Assembly (NCBI GenBank): GCA_049644345.1
Contig: JBARRS010000112.1
Coordinates: forward strand, 1-16,786
Length of the DNA stretch: 16,786 nt
Origin: JBARRS01 sp049644345
GTDB lineage: Bacteria > Actinomycetota > Thermoleophilia > Gaiellales > Gaiellaceae
Reading direction: 5' to 3'
The notes below the pieces were generated by a model, which saw only the letters and a list, made by a program, of their open reading frames with translations, was not told the DNA's origin and did not search any database. This document shows, in pieces, positions 7,549-14,774 of the stretch; the stretch's first letter is position 1; the number at the start of each line of letters is the position of its first letter. The translations under genes and the position numbers were made by a program.

Positions 7549-7570
7549 CGTAGCGGCCCTTCGGCGGCGT

Positions 7571-8077
7571 ATGGACGGCGTGTACGCGGAGCGACCGAAC
7601 TTCCGAGACGTCGCCGAGCTTCACCTCGACGACGTCTATGCCTACCTCGTCTACCTGACGCGAGACCGAAGCGTGGCCGAAGACCTGACAGCCGAGACGT
7701 TCGAGCGGGCGCTGCGGAAGTGGCGCCGCTACGATCCGGGCCGCGCGAGCGCGCGCACGTGGCTCTGCCAGCTTGCGCGTTCCGTCGCGCTCGATCACTT
7801 CCGGGCCGAGGAGCGGAGGCGTCGCCGCGAGGCGTCATTCGCGAGCGAGGAGGTTGCGGAGGAGGCGTTCGTCGAGGGTCTGTCGCCGGAGCTCGAGCGC
7901 GGGCTCGCGCGACTCTCCGCCGCCGAGCGGGAGGTGGTCGTCCTGCGCGTCGTGCTCGAGCTCGACGGCGAGACGACCGCCCGGCTGCTCGGCATCAGCC
8001 CGAGCGCGTGCTCCACGAGGCTCAGCCGTGCGCTCCAGCGGCTCGAGCAGGAGGTGAACGCCGATGCCGTCGTCTGA
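7571..8077 (+). CDS. ECF-type RNA polymerase sigma factor
   Basis: Probable extracytoplasmic-function sigma factor of 168 residues that would redirect RNA polymerase to a specific promoter set. Region 2 spans about residues 12-85: HLDDVYAYLVYLTRDRSVAEDLTAE is interrupted only by my line, and RASARTWLCQLARSVALDHFR is the typical 2.3-2.4 pattern. Region 4 spans about 108-160, with LSAAEREVVVLRVV, then LDGETTARLLGISPSACSTR as the helix-turn-helix. The ATG at 7571 is chosen because it starts directly before region 2, 22 bases after opcA; the frame is open far upstream but that part is a shadow of opcA. The 3' end overlaps the next gene by 14 bases, which suggests a sigma/regulator pair. Whether it also controls the upstream pathway genes is unknown. 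Confidence 0.88.
   Translation: MDGVYAERPNFRDVAELHLDDVYAYLVYLTRDRSVAEDLTAETFERALRKWRRYDPGRASARTWLCQLARSVALDHFRAEERRRRREASFASEEVAEEAFVEGLSPELERGLARLSAAEREVVVLRVVLELDGETTARLLGISPSACSTRLSRALQRLEQEVNADAVV
8049..8057 (+). promoter_or_regulatory. Near-perfect Shine-Dalgarno sequence for the DUF4349 gene
   Basis: AGGAGGTGA, fully complementary to the 16S rRNA anti-Shine-Dalgarno tail, ends six bases before the ATG at 8064. It lies inside the last codons of the sigma factor gene. It is one of the strongest ribosome sites in the window and fixes the start of the downstream membrane protein. Confidence 0.8.
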
Positions 8078-9074
8078 CGTCGCACTCCAGCTTCGAGCGG
8101 CTCGGCCGCATGCTCCGGAAGGGCTACGCGAGCGCGTGCGCGCGCTGCCCGAGCCGGCGGCGACCAAGGCGCTACGGCTGCCTTCGCTGCGTGTTGCGCT
8201 CGTGCTTGCCGGAGCTGTCATCGCCGCAGGAGTCTCGGCTGCGGTAGTGCACGGGCTCGTCACGTCAGGCTCGGGGCACCGGAGAATTGTTGCTCTACAG
8301 CGGACGACCATCACAGGCCCTCCAGCGCGGACGCAGGGGGGCGCGGCCCTGGCTCCTCGCGCTCTGCGTCTGGGCCCGTTCGTACCCGGCCCTACGCGGC
8401 TCCAGCGCTTCGACGCCTCGATGCGGATCGGAGTCAAGAACCTCGACGACCTCTCGCGCGCGACCAAGGCGGCGATGCGCACCGCGCGGAGCCTCGGCGG
8501 CTTCGTCGCCTCCGCCTCCTACAACGCGCCGGGTGGGCGGCGAGGCGAGTCGACGCTGCTCCTGCGCATTCCAGTGGGGAAGCTGCCGACCGCGATCGCA
8601 CAGCTCTCGGACCTCGGGACGATCCTTGCGCAGCAAGTCCAGATCGAGGATGTGCAGCGGCAGGTCGACCTCGACACCCGGCAGATCCGGGCGCTGCGCA
8701 AGCAGGCCGCCCAGCTGCGCGCGCAGATCGGGGCGGCGACGGACCCGGCCGAACGGCAGCGTCTCCAGGCGCAGCTCGATTACGTTCTCGGTGAGCTCAC
8801 CGCGCTCCAGCGGGGCCGCCGGGACACGATCCGCAACGCCCGCCTCGCGCACGTCTCCGTCGTCTTCACGACCCGGAAGGCCGCCGCCGCGCCTCCCCCG
8901 GGCCGCCTCCATCGGACGCTCGACGACGCCGGTTCGGTACTCGCACGGGAGGGCGAGGTGCTGCTCTATGCGCTCGTCGTCGCGGGTCCGCTGCTCGCGC
9001 TCGGAGCGGCGCTCCTCGCGGTCGGCCGTACGTGGTCCCGCCGCGCCGACCGCCGGCTGCTCGAGCGAACCTAG
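8064..9074 (+). CDS. DUF4349-type membrane protein, possible anti-sigma factor
   Basis: A 336-residue membrane protein. Order: a short cytoplasmic N-terminus with LRAARPHAPEGLRERVRAL (10-28), a pattern common just before the membrane helix of proteins encoded next to ECF sigma factors; a transmembrane helix (about 44-66); and an extracytoplasmic linker. Then comes a DUF4349-like domain (about 115-270), with RFDASMRIGVKNLDDLSRAT, SLGGFVASASY and LLLRIPVGKLPTAIAQLSDLG. Inside it a coiled-coil segment (about 192-255) is rich in Gln, Leu and Arg, followed by VSVVFTT. A second helix (about 299-321) and a basic tail end the protein. DUF4349 architecture is recognised from the pattern, not from a search. 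Overlap with the sigma gene suggests a partner that holds or releases the sigma factor, but no classical zinc-binding anti-sigma motif is present. It converges on the metalloprotease gene. Confidence 0.8.
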   Translation: MPSSDVALQLRAARPHAPEGLRERVRALPEPAATKALRLPSLRVALVLAGAVIAAGVSAAVVHGLVTSGSGHRRIVALQRTTITGPPARTQGGAALAPRALRLGPFVPGPTRLQRFDASMRIGVKNLDDLSRATKAAMRTARSLGGFVASASYNAPGGRRGESTLLLRIPVGKLPTAIAQLSDLGTILAQQVQIEDVQRQVDLDTRQIRALRKQAAQLRAQIGAATDPAERQRLQAQLDYVLGELTALQRGRRDTIRNARLAHVSVVFTTRKAAAAPPPGRLHRTLDDAGSVLAREGEVLLYALVVAGPLLALGAALLAVGRTWSRRADRRLLERT

Positions 9075-10642
9075 GGTGTGACCCTGATCGGAGCGCAGCT
9101 GAAGCGGCTGACGTTCCCGGCGAGGTCCTTCGCCCGGACGCAGAAGCGGTAAGCCCCCGGAGCGCTCGGCGCGAATCCCTCGTAGGAAGAAACCGAGGCC
9201 AAGATCTTTCCCATCGAGGACTGATCGCCCCCCAACAGGTGCGTCCCCTGGTAGATCCGGATCGACACCGAGGCGTAGCCGCTGTCGTCGAAGACCTGGA
9301 ACCGGAGCGGGATGTGGCGCCCGGCCTTGCCGGTCGCGGGGAGGGCGAGCACCTTCGGCGGCCGCGCGTCCGTCCCAGCTGTGACCGAGACCGAGACGGT
9401 GTACTGAACCCCGTCGTCGGTCGTGGAAGGATTCGGCACTGCAAGGCGCGCGGTCATGCAGGCACGCCAGCCCGGAACGTCGATCGAGGCGACGCCGCCG
9501 GCGACCTTGAGAGTTCGGATCACCGGCTTCTGCTTGGAGAACGTGATCCGAAGCGCCGGTACGGCTGTGCTCCCCCACGGCAAGGTCACGCGCACGTGGA
9601 GCGTGCTCGCGACAGCGGGCGCCGTCACGTCGCAGTTGACGGTCATCAGCGAGAGATAGGTGGAGGCGAGATGGTCGACCTTCAACACGACAGGGTTGTA
9701 CGTGCGCGCGGCGGCAGGCACGAGCAGCAGGTGCGCGGGCTTGGACCAGAGCCGGAGCCGGCGCAGGATCGGCAGCGTGTACCGCCCCGGGTCGAGGTTG
9801 AACGCCGCGTACTGGCTCCAGAGCCGGGTAAGGGAAGTGCCGTGGTCCTCGAGGACCGAGTCGATCGCCTCGAGCACGTGCGATCTGCCCTGCCAGACGT
9901 GCCGGCCGGAGACGTCCTGCCAGCCGAGCAAGGCGTCGCGCTCGAAGATCTCACGGATGACCTTCGCGCCGTACCGCTCGGACAGGTACTCGAAGAACGG
10001 CCACTGCCCGTAGCCGCGGCTACCGTCGCCCGCGGAGCCGCAGACGGTCTGGGGGCAGTCGAGCGAAGCTTCGGGTGCGTACGCGAACAGCGGCCCGGCG
10101 CCCCAGTACGCGGGCGACACTCGGTGGCCGGCCCACTCCGCGGTCGCCTCGAGGAGGTACGGCGCGTACTGAGCCTCGGGGCTCGTCCATTGAAGCTGGA
10201 TCGTGTGGAAGAACTCGTGTGCCATCGTGCCTCGGTAGCGGCGCGCGCTGGTCGTGTCCTTGACGTCGGCGGGATCGAGATCCATGAAGCCGGAGACCCG
10301 CCAGTTCGCGGCATCCGGGGCGACGAAGGAGCGGTGCTGCGGCGCGACGGCGACATAGACGTCGAGACGGTCGTCTCCGCCGAGGCCCTGGTCGCTCGCC
10401 GGCGGCGGGAAGCCCCAGCCCGTCTCCAGGCGCCAGACGGACTCGAGTGTCTTCGCCGCGGCGGCCGCCTGCTGCGCCGTGACGGCATCGGGATTACCCG
10501 TAGCCGTCGTGTAGTGGACGAGTACGTGGGCCGTCCCGACCGATTTCGTCAGATCGGCATGGTTACGCGGGTCGTCCGCCTTCGCCGGCTGAGCCAGCGC
10601 GAGCGCGAGGACGAGCGCAGGCACAAGCCTCCAGAACCGCAT
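9071..10642 (-). CDS. Secreted putative zinc metalloprotease (HEXXH-18-E)
   Basis: A 523-residue exported protein. Residues 1-22 form a signal peptide (basic start, Leu/Ala core, AKA-DD cleavage-like site). DDRLDVYVAV (90-99) and GFMDLDP precede the zinc site MAHEFFHTIQ, with His142-Glu143-His146. Glu165 in LLEATAEW lies 19 residues after His146, which is the HEXXH-18-E spacing of M1-like gluzincins. The overall shape resembles families annotated as MXAN_6640-type putative metalloproteases, though I cannot confirm that without a search. The C-terminal part (about 430-520) looks like an Ig/Big-type beta domain with FQVFDDSGYASVSIRIY and RAKDLAGNVSRF. Cys pairs (for example C194/C199) fit an extracellular protein. 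It starts 24 bases after the amidase stop, so it may be the last gene of that operon; no Shine-Dalgarno sequence is evident. Confidence 0.75.
   Translation of the reverse strand: MRFWRLVPALVLALALAQPAKADDPRNHADLTKSVGTAHVLVHYTTATGNPDAVTAQQAAAAAKTLESVWRLETGWGFPPPASDQGLGGDDRLDVYVAVAPQHRSFVAPDAANWRVSGFMDLDPADVKDTTSARRYRGTMAHEFFHTIQLQWTSPEAQYAPYLLEATAEWAGHRVSPAYWGAGPLFAYAPEASLDCPQTVCGSAGDGSRGYGQWPFFEYLSERYGAKVIREIFERDALLGWQDVSGRHVWQGRSHVLEAIDSVLEDHGTSLTRLWSQYAAFNLDPGRYTLPILRRLRLWSKPAHLLLVPAAARTYNPVVLKVDHLASTYLSLMTVNCDVTAPAVASTLHVRVTLPWGSTAVPALRITFSKQKPVIRTLKVAGGVASIDVPGWRACMTARLAVPNPSTTDDGVQYTVSVSVTAGTDARPPKVLALPATGKAGRHIPLRFQVFDDSGYASVSIRIYQGTHLLGGDQSSMGKILASVSSYEGFAPSAPGAYRFCVRAKDLAGNVSRFSCAPIRVTP
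9073..9085. terminator. Small hairpin at the convergent gene ends
   Basis: AGGGT-GTG-ACCCT forms a perfect 5-bp stem with a 3-base loop exactly at the overlapping stop codons of the two convergent genes. There is no T run on either strand, so it would be a weak terminator at best. It is reported because it is the only symmetrical element at a junction with no intergenic DNA. Confidence 0.25.
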
Positions 10643-10666
10643 GTCGCAGCCTGAATCGGCATCGGC

Positions 10667-11782
10667 CTAGGTGGCCTTGAGCGAGCGCTCGAGCAGCCGG
10701 CCCGCCGCCAGCACGAGCCCGTCCTGTCCGGGGCGGCCGACGAGTTGCACCGACGCGGGCAGCCCGTCTTCCGCCGGGCCGCAGGGAAGCGCGAGCGCAG
10801 GCCAGCCGAGAGCGTTGAACGGGTACGTGAAACGCGTGACCGCGTCCAGCTGGTCCTTCGTGAGCTCGACGCTCGGCGCGACGAAGACGAGCGTGGGCGT
10901 CAGCAGCAGGTCGCGTCCTTCCAAGGCCTCCGCCGCCTGCTCGCGATATTGCTCACGGAGGCGAAGCTCTGCCTCGTACTCGGCGTCGGTCACCGCCAGG
11001 CATCGCTCGATCTTCGCGGCCACGTCCTCGCCGTAGGCGTCGGCGTGCTCGGCGAAGAGCTCGCGGTGAACGTCGGCGACCTCGCGCATGAAGACCGCGC
11101 CCGGGCGGCTCTCCGGCTCGGGGAAGTCGACGCTCTCGCGGTCGGGAAAACTCGCGGCCGCTTCCTCGACCCGGGCGCGGACGAGCGGGTCGGCGTGCTC
11201 GGGCCAGGCGACTCCCACCTCGATCTCCTCCAGCGAGGCCAGCTCGGTACGCCTGAACTCCGGTGCGAGCGCTTCGATCATCTCCGTGCAGCGCTCGACG
11301 GTTCGCGCCATTGGACCGGCGTGATCGAAGCTCGAGGCGAGCGGGAAACAGCCGTCCAGCGGGACGAGACCGTACGTGGGCTTGAAGCCGACGACGCCGC
11401 AGCAGGCTGCGGGGATCCGGATCGAGCCGCCTGAGTCCGTGCCGAGGGCCGCCTCGGCGAGCCCCGCTGCGAGCGCCGCGGCAGAGCCACCGCTCGAGCC
11501 GCCGGCGATCCGGCCGGGCGCCACCGGGTTCGGCACCGTCCCGAAGTGCGGATTCTGCGAGGTGACCCCGTACGCGAACTCGTGCAGGTTCGTTTTGCCG
11601 ACGTTCGCGTAGCCGGCCTCCTCGAGACGCAGCACCGCTTCCGCGGTCGCGTCCGGGACCTGATCCGCGAACAGGGCCGATCCGTATGTCGTCACGAGGC
11701 CGGCGGTGTCGAAGAGATCCTTGACCGCGAGCGCGATCCCCTTTCCCGGCGCCTCGGGCCGGGCGAGGAAAATTCCGTTCAG
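10667..11782 (-). CDS. Amidase signature family hydrolase (start uncertain)
   Basis: Hydrolyses an amide bond of unknown substrate by the Ser-cisSer-Lys mechanism. With residues counted from an ATG at 11905, the triad is Lys62 (AVKDLFD), cis-Ser137 (AGGSSGGSAAA) and nucleophile Ser161 (TDSGGSIRIPAA). These are spaced exactly as in the family. GatA is unlikely because no gatC or gatB is nearby. The only ATG of the frame is at 11905, but its first 36 codons read as a Ser/Arg-rich string lying wholly inside the 58-codon membrane-protein gene, so they are probably not coding. The family-like N-terminus is LNGIFLARPE. A CTG at 11782, one base after the upstream stop, is the best-placed start by coupling, though rare; I give that coordinate. 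If the ATG is used, the gene runs to 11905. Confidence 0.85.
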   Translation of the reverse strand: MNGIFLARPEAPGKGIALAVKDLFDTAGLVTTYGSALFADQVPDATAEAVLRLEEAGYANVGKTNLHEFAYGVTSQNPHFGTVPNPVAPGRIAGGSSGGSAAALAAGLAEAALGTDSGGSIRIPAACCGVVGFKPTYGLVPLDGCFPLASSFDHAGPMARTVERCTEMIEALAPEFRRTELASLEEIEVGVAWPEHADPLVRARVEEAAASFPDRESVDFPEPESRPGAVFMREVADVHRELFAEHADAYGEDVAAKIERCLAVTDAEYEAELRLREQYREQAAEALEGRDLLLTPTLVFVAPSVELTKDQLDAVTRFTYPFNALGWPALALPCGPAEDGLPASVQLVGRPGQDGLVLAAGRLLERSLKAT

Positions 11783-11783
11783 C

Positions 11784-11960
11784 TCAGGAGCCGACAGCGT
11801 TGTAGACGAGCGCGACGACGAACGTGCCGGCGAAGAGGAGGAGGAAGCAGCCGAAGAGCGCCCAGCCCCAGAACACGTTTCGGCGTGGGTCCTCGAGCTC
11901 GGCATCGTGCGGAGCGACGAGGTTTCCCGGGTGACGCGGCTGCTCGAGAGGCTCCGTCAC
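11784..11960 (-). CDS. Small single-helix membrane protein in the oxidase operon
   Basis: A 58-residue product beginning GTG at 11960 and ending TGA at 11784. It has an acidic/polar N-terminus of about 28 residues (MTEPLEQPRH start) and a single transmembrane helix from about residue 29 to 53 (VFWGWALFGCFLLLFAG, then TFVVALVYNAVGS at the C-terminus). The GTG overlaps the TGA of the heme O synthase gene as GTGA, a standard coupling arrangement, which strongly supports translation. I do not recognise the family. The context (after ctaC, ctaD, ctaB) and the topology suggest a small oxidase subunit or assembly factor comparable in size to subunit IV/IIa-type helices. It hides behind the 5' extension of the amidase frame, so automated calls may drop it. 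Confidence 0.8.
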   Translation of the reverse strand: MTEPLEQPRHPGNLVAPHDAELEDPRRNVFWGWALFGCFLLLFAGTFVVALVYNAVGS

Positions 11961-13114
11961 AGGAGCGTGTCGACCGCCATCGCGACGAAGAGGAGCGCCA
12001 GATAGAGCAGCGAGAAGTGGAAGAGCGCCGAGGCGCGGGCCGGGCTCGTCTCACGGCGCAGGCGTACGGCGAGGCGGAGGAAGAGCGCGCCGAGGAGAAG
12101 CGACGCGGCGAGATAGGCGACGCCCAGCGTGCCCCACGCGAACGGAAGGATGGTCGCCGCGACCAGCACGAGCGAGTAGAGCACGATCTGCCGCGCCGTC
12201 TCGCGCTCGCCGCGCACGACCGGGAGCATCGGGATCCGCGCCGCCTCGTACTCGCGCCGGATCAGCAGCGCGAGCGCCCAGAAGTGCGGCGGCGTCCAGA
12301 GGAAGACGATCAGGAAGAGGAAGAGCGCCGGCAGCGTCAGGTTCCCCGTCACGGCCGCCCAGCCGACGAGCGGCGGCACGGCCCCGGCGGCCCCGCCGAT
12401 GACGATGTTCTGCGGCGTCGAGCGCTTCAGCCAGCGCGTGTACACGAGGACGTAGAAGAGATTGCCGACGAGTGCGAGCACCGCCGTCAGCAGGTTGACG
12501 GCGCTCGCCAGCAGGACGAACGAGAAGGCCGACAGGGCGAGGCCGAACTCGAGCGCGCGCGAGGGAGGCACGCGCTGCGCCGCGACCGGCCGCTTGTCGG
12601 TCCGGCGCATGAACCGGTCGATGTCCGCGTCGAGGACGTGGTTGAGCGCGCTCGCCCCGCCACATGCGAGCGCGAGTCCCGTCATCGTCGCGGCCGCAAG
12701 CCCAGCGGCCGGAAGCCCGCGCGCCGCGACGCACATCCCGCAGAACCCGGTCAGGAGCAGCAGCACCATGATCCGCGGCTTCGTCAGCGTCACGTAGTCG
12801 CGCCAGCTCGACCGCTGTGCAGGCGCACCGCGGAAGGCCTGTGCAGCCGAGATTGAGGCGGCGGCGAGACTCGCGGCGGCGAACGCGACGTGGAGCGGGT
12901 GCACGGTGACGAGCGCCGCGACGCCGAACAGGGCCAACGCCGCCAGGGCGGGCGCGAAAAGGCGTCGGTGCGTGAGCCGGGACGAGACCACGACGGCGGC
13001 GAGCGGGGGGATCGCGAACGCCGAGAGGGCGCGGTGTGCCGAGCCGAGGCCGAGAGTCCCGCTCGCGGCAGCCACGGCCGTCGCAGCCGCGCCTGCGAGA
13101 GCGGTCAGCCGCAA
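11957..13114 (-). CDS. ctaB: Heme O synthase (protoheme IX farnesyltransferase) with extra N-terminal 4-helix part
   Basis: Membrane prenyltransferase that attaches a farnesyl group to heme b to make heme O, the precursor of heme A for the oxidase encoded upstream. The UbiA-type part spans about residues 104-385: TLTKPRIMVLLLLTG, the polyprenyl-diphosphate motif NHVLDADIDR (157-166, N/D/D), then RTDKRP. YTRWLKRSTPQNIVIGG and FLWTPPHFWALAL follow. Residues 1-95 are an added hydrophobic region with about four short helices and His27, His72 and His75. It resembles one half of heme A synthase (CtaA), which is itself a duplicated 4-helix unit. The start is a TTG 22 bases after the ctaD stop; no clear Shine-Dalgarno sequence, and GTG at codon 14 is an alternative. 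Its end overlaps the small membrane protein gene as GTGA. Confidence 0.9.
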   Translation of the reverse strand: MRLTALAGAAATAVAAASGTLGLGSAHRALSAFAIPPLAAVVVSSRLTHRRLFAPALAALALFGVAALVTVHPLHVAFAAASLAAASISAAQAFRGAPAQRSSWRDYVTLTKPRIMVLLLLTGFCGMCVAARGLPAAGLAAATMTGLALACGGASALNHVLDADIDRFMRRTDKRPVAAQRVPPSRALEFGLALSAFSFVLLASAVNLLTAVLALVGNLFYVLVYTRWLKRSTPQNIVIGGAAGAVPPLVGWAAVTGNLTLPALFLFLIVFLWTPPHFWALALLIRREYEAARIPMLPVVRGERETARQIVLYSLVLVAATILPFAWGTLGVAYLAASLLLGALFLRLAVRLRRETSPARASALFHFSLLYLALLFVAMAVDTLL

Positions 13115-13136
13115 CCAAGGCCCGGGGGGAGCTAGG

Positions 13137-14774
13137 TCAGAGACGGCCGGCCTCCTTGAGCCGCAGCCGCAGGTCGCGCAGCGGCCGGGCGCTCGTCACG
13201 TAGGGCACCTGGTCGAAGTTGTACTCCGGCGGCGGCGAGGTGGTGAACCACTCGAGCGTGTCCGCGAGCCACGGGTCGTTGCCCGCCCGCGGTCCGACCC
13301 GTGACGTCTTGATCACGTTCGCGACGAACACCAGGACACCCAGCGCCATCACCCCCGAGCCGATCGTCGAGACAAGGTTGTACCACTCCCACAACCCCCC
13401 GTGACTGTATGTGTAGATCCGCCGCGGCATCCCCAGCAGGCCGAGCATGTGCTGAGGGAAGAACGTGATGTTCATCCCCACGAAGAACAGCCAGAAATGC
13501 AGTTTCCCGAGCCGCTCGTCGAGCAGCCGCCCGAACATCTTCGGCCACCAGTAGTAGAGCCCGGCGAAGATCCCGAAGATCGAGCCGCCGAAGAGCACGT
13601 AGTGGATGTGCGCGACGACGTAGTACGTGTCCGTCACCTGCCAGTCGACCGGGAAAGCCGCGACGAAGATCCCCGAGAGGCCCCCGATCGTGAAGACGCC
13701 GACGAAGCCGAGCGCGAACAGCATCGCCGTGTCGAAGCGCAGGTTCCCGCGCCACGTGGTCGCGAGCCAGTTGAAGATCTTCACCCCCGTCGGCACCGCG
13801 ATCACCATCGACGAGAACATGAAGAAGACCTGCAGATACGCGGGCAGGCCGACGGCGAACATGTGGTGCGCCCAGACCAGGAGCGAGAAGAACCCGATCG
13901 CGACCGTGGACAGCGCGACCGCCTTGTAGCCGAAGATCGGCTTGCGCGAGAAGACCGGAATCACCTCCGAGATGATCCCCATCGCCGGCAGGACCATCAC
14001 GTAGACCTCGGGGTGCCCGAAGAACCAGAAGACGTGCTGCCAGAGCAGGGCGCTGCCGCCCTTGCTCGGAATGAAGAAGTGCGTTCCGGCGTGCCGGTCG
14101 AGCAGCAGCATCGTCAACCCGGCCGAGAGCGCGGGCAGCGCTACCACGAGCAGCAGCGCGTAGATCTCGATCGCCCACACGAAGAGCGGAACGCGCATCC
14201 AGCTCATCCCGGGCGCCCGCATTCGGTGGATCGTGACGAGGAAGTTGATCGCGCCGGCGAGCGAGGAGATGGTGAGAATGTGGAGCGCGAGGATCCAGAG
14301 ATCGACTCCGTGGCCGGGGCTGTAGCCCTTCTCCGAAAGCGGGGCATAGCACGTCCAGCCGCAGCGAGCGGCGCCGCCGGCGGCGCGGAAGCTCGTCATC
14401 AGCACGATTCCGCCGAGCAGGAAGAGCCAGTACGACATCGCGTTCAGCCGCGGGAACGCCACGTCTCTCGCCCCGATCATCAGCGGCACGAGGAAGTTGC
14501 CGAAGCCGGCGAGGAACGGCACGACGACGAGGAAGATCATGGTCGTGCCGTGGATCGTGAACAGCTCGTCGTAGCGGTCCCGGGTGACGAAGTGCTCGTT
14601 CGGTGTGGCGAGCTGCGCCCGCATGAGCAGCGCGAGCACGCCGCCGATGACGAAGAAGAGGAGGCTCGTCGCGATGTAGAGGATCCCGATCCGCTTGTGG
14701 TCGACGGTCGTGACCCAACTGGCGAACCGTCCGCGGTACCAGGGAACGATCAGCGGCTCGGTTCTAACCGCCAC
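13137..14774 (-). CDS. ctaD: Cytochrome c oxidase subunit I (A1-type heme-copper oxidase)
   Basis: Catalytic membrane subunit reducing oxygen to water and pumping protons. The 545-residue protein has about 12 helices. Ligands seen: His75 (TIHGTTM) and His391 for the low-spin heme, His254 in GHPEVY with the cross-linked-type Tyr258, His303/His304 (WAHHMF) for CuB, and His389 for the high-spin heme. Proton channels are of A1 type: Asp104 and Asn111 in IGARDVAFPRLN, Glu256 in GHPEV, and Lys332 in PTGVKIFNW. So this is a canonical pumping oxidase, not a cbb3 or ba3 type. The start is GTG, with GGGAG (complement of 14781-14785) 6 bases upstream, and overlaps the end of ctaC by 11 bases. The ctaB gene follows after 22 bases. 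Cys138 and Cys142 in the loop after helix III look unusual. Confidence 0.97.
   Translation of the reverse strand: MAVRTEPLIVPWYRGRFASWVTTVDHKRIGILYIATSLLFFVIGGVLALLMRAQLATPNEHFVTRDRYDELFTIHGTTMIFLVVVPFLAGFGNFLVPLMIGARDVAFPRLNAMSYWLFLLGGIVLMTSFRAAGGAARCGWTCYAPLSEKGYSPGHGVDLWILALHILTISSLAGAINFLVTIHRMRAPGMSWMRVPLFVWAIEIYALLLVVALPALSAGLTMLLLDRHAGTHFFIPSKGGSALLWQHVFWFFGHPEVYVMVLPAMGIISEVIPVFSRKPIFGYKAVALSTVAIGFFSLLVWAHHMFAVGLPAYLQVFFMFSSMVIAVPTGVKIFNWLATTWRGNLRFDTAMLFALGFVGVFTIGGLSGIFVAAFPVDWQVTDTYYVVAHIHYVLFGGSIFGIFAGLYYWWPKMFGRLLDERLGKLHFWLFFVGMNITFFPQHMLGLLGMPRRIYTYSHGGLWEWYNLVSTIGSGVMALGVLVFVANVIKTSRVGPRAGNDPWLADTLEWFTTSPPPEYNFDQVPYVTSARPLRDLRLRLKEAGRL

Noticed and set aside
9032..10654. 540-codon plus-strand open frame opposite the metalloprotease
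   Set aside because: The opposite strand carries a signal peptide, HEXXH site and coherent domains; this frame reads as low-complexity Arg/Gly/Val with no domain.
10643..10666. Short GCCGATGCCGAT direct repeat before the metalloprotease
   Set aside because: Only two imperfect 6-base units, no relation to a known operator; expected by chance in GC-rich DNA.
11783..11905. N-terminal extension of the amidase from the ATG at 11905
   Set aside because: The 36 extra residues are a Ser/Arg-rich string that mirrors the small membrane protein read in another frame, and the conserved amidase region starts after it.
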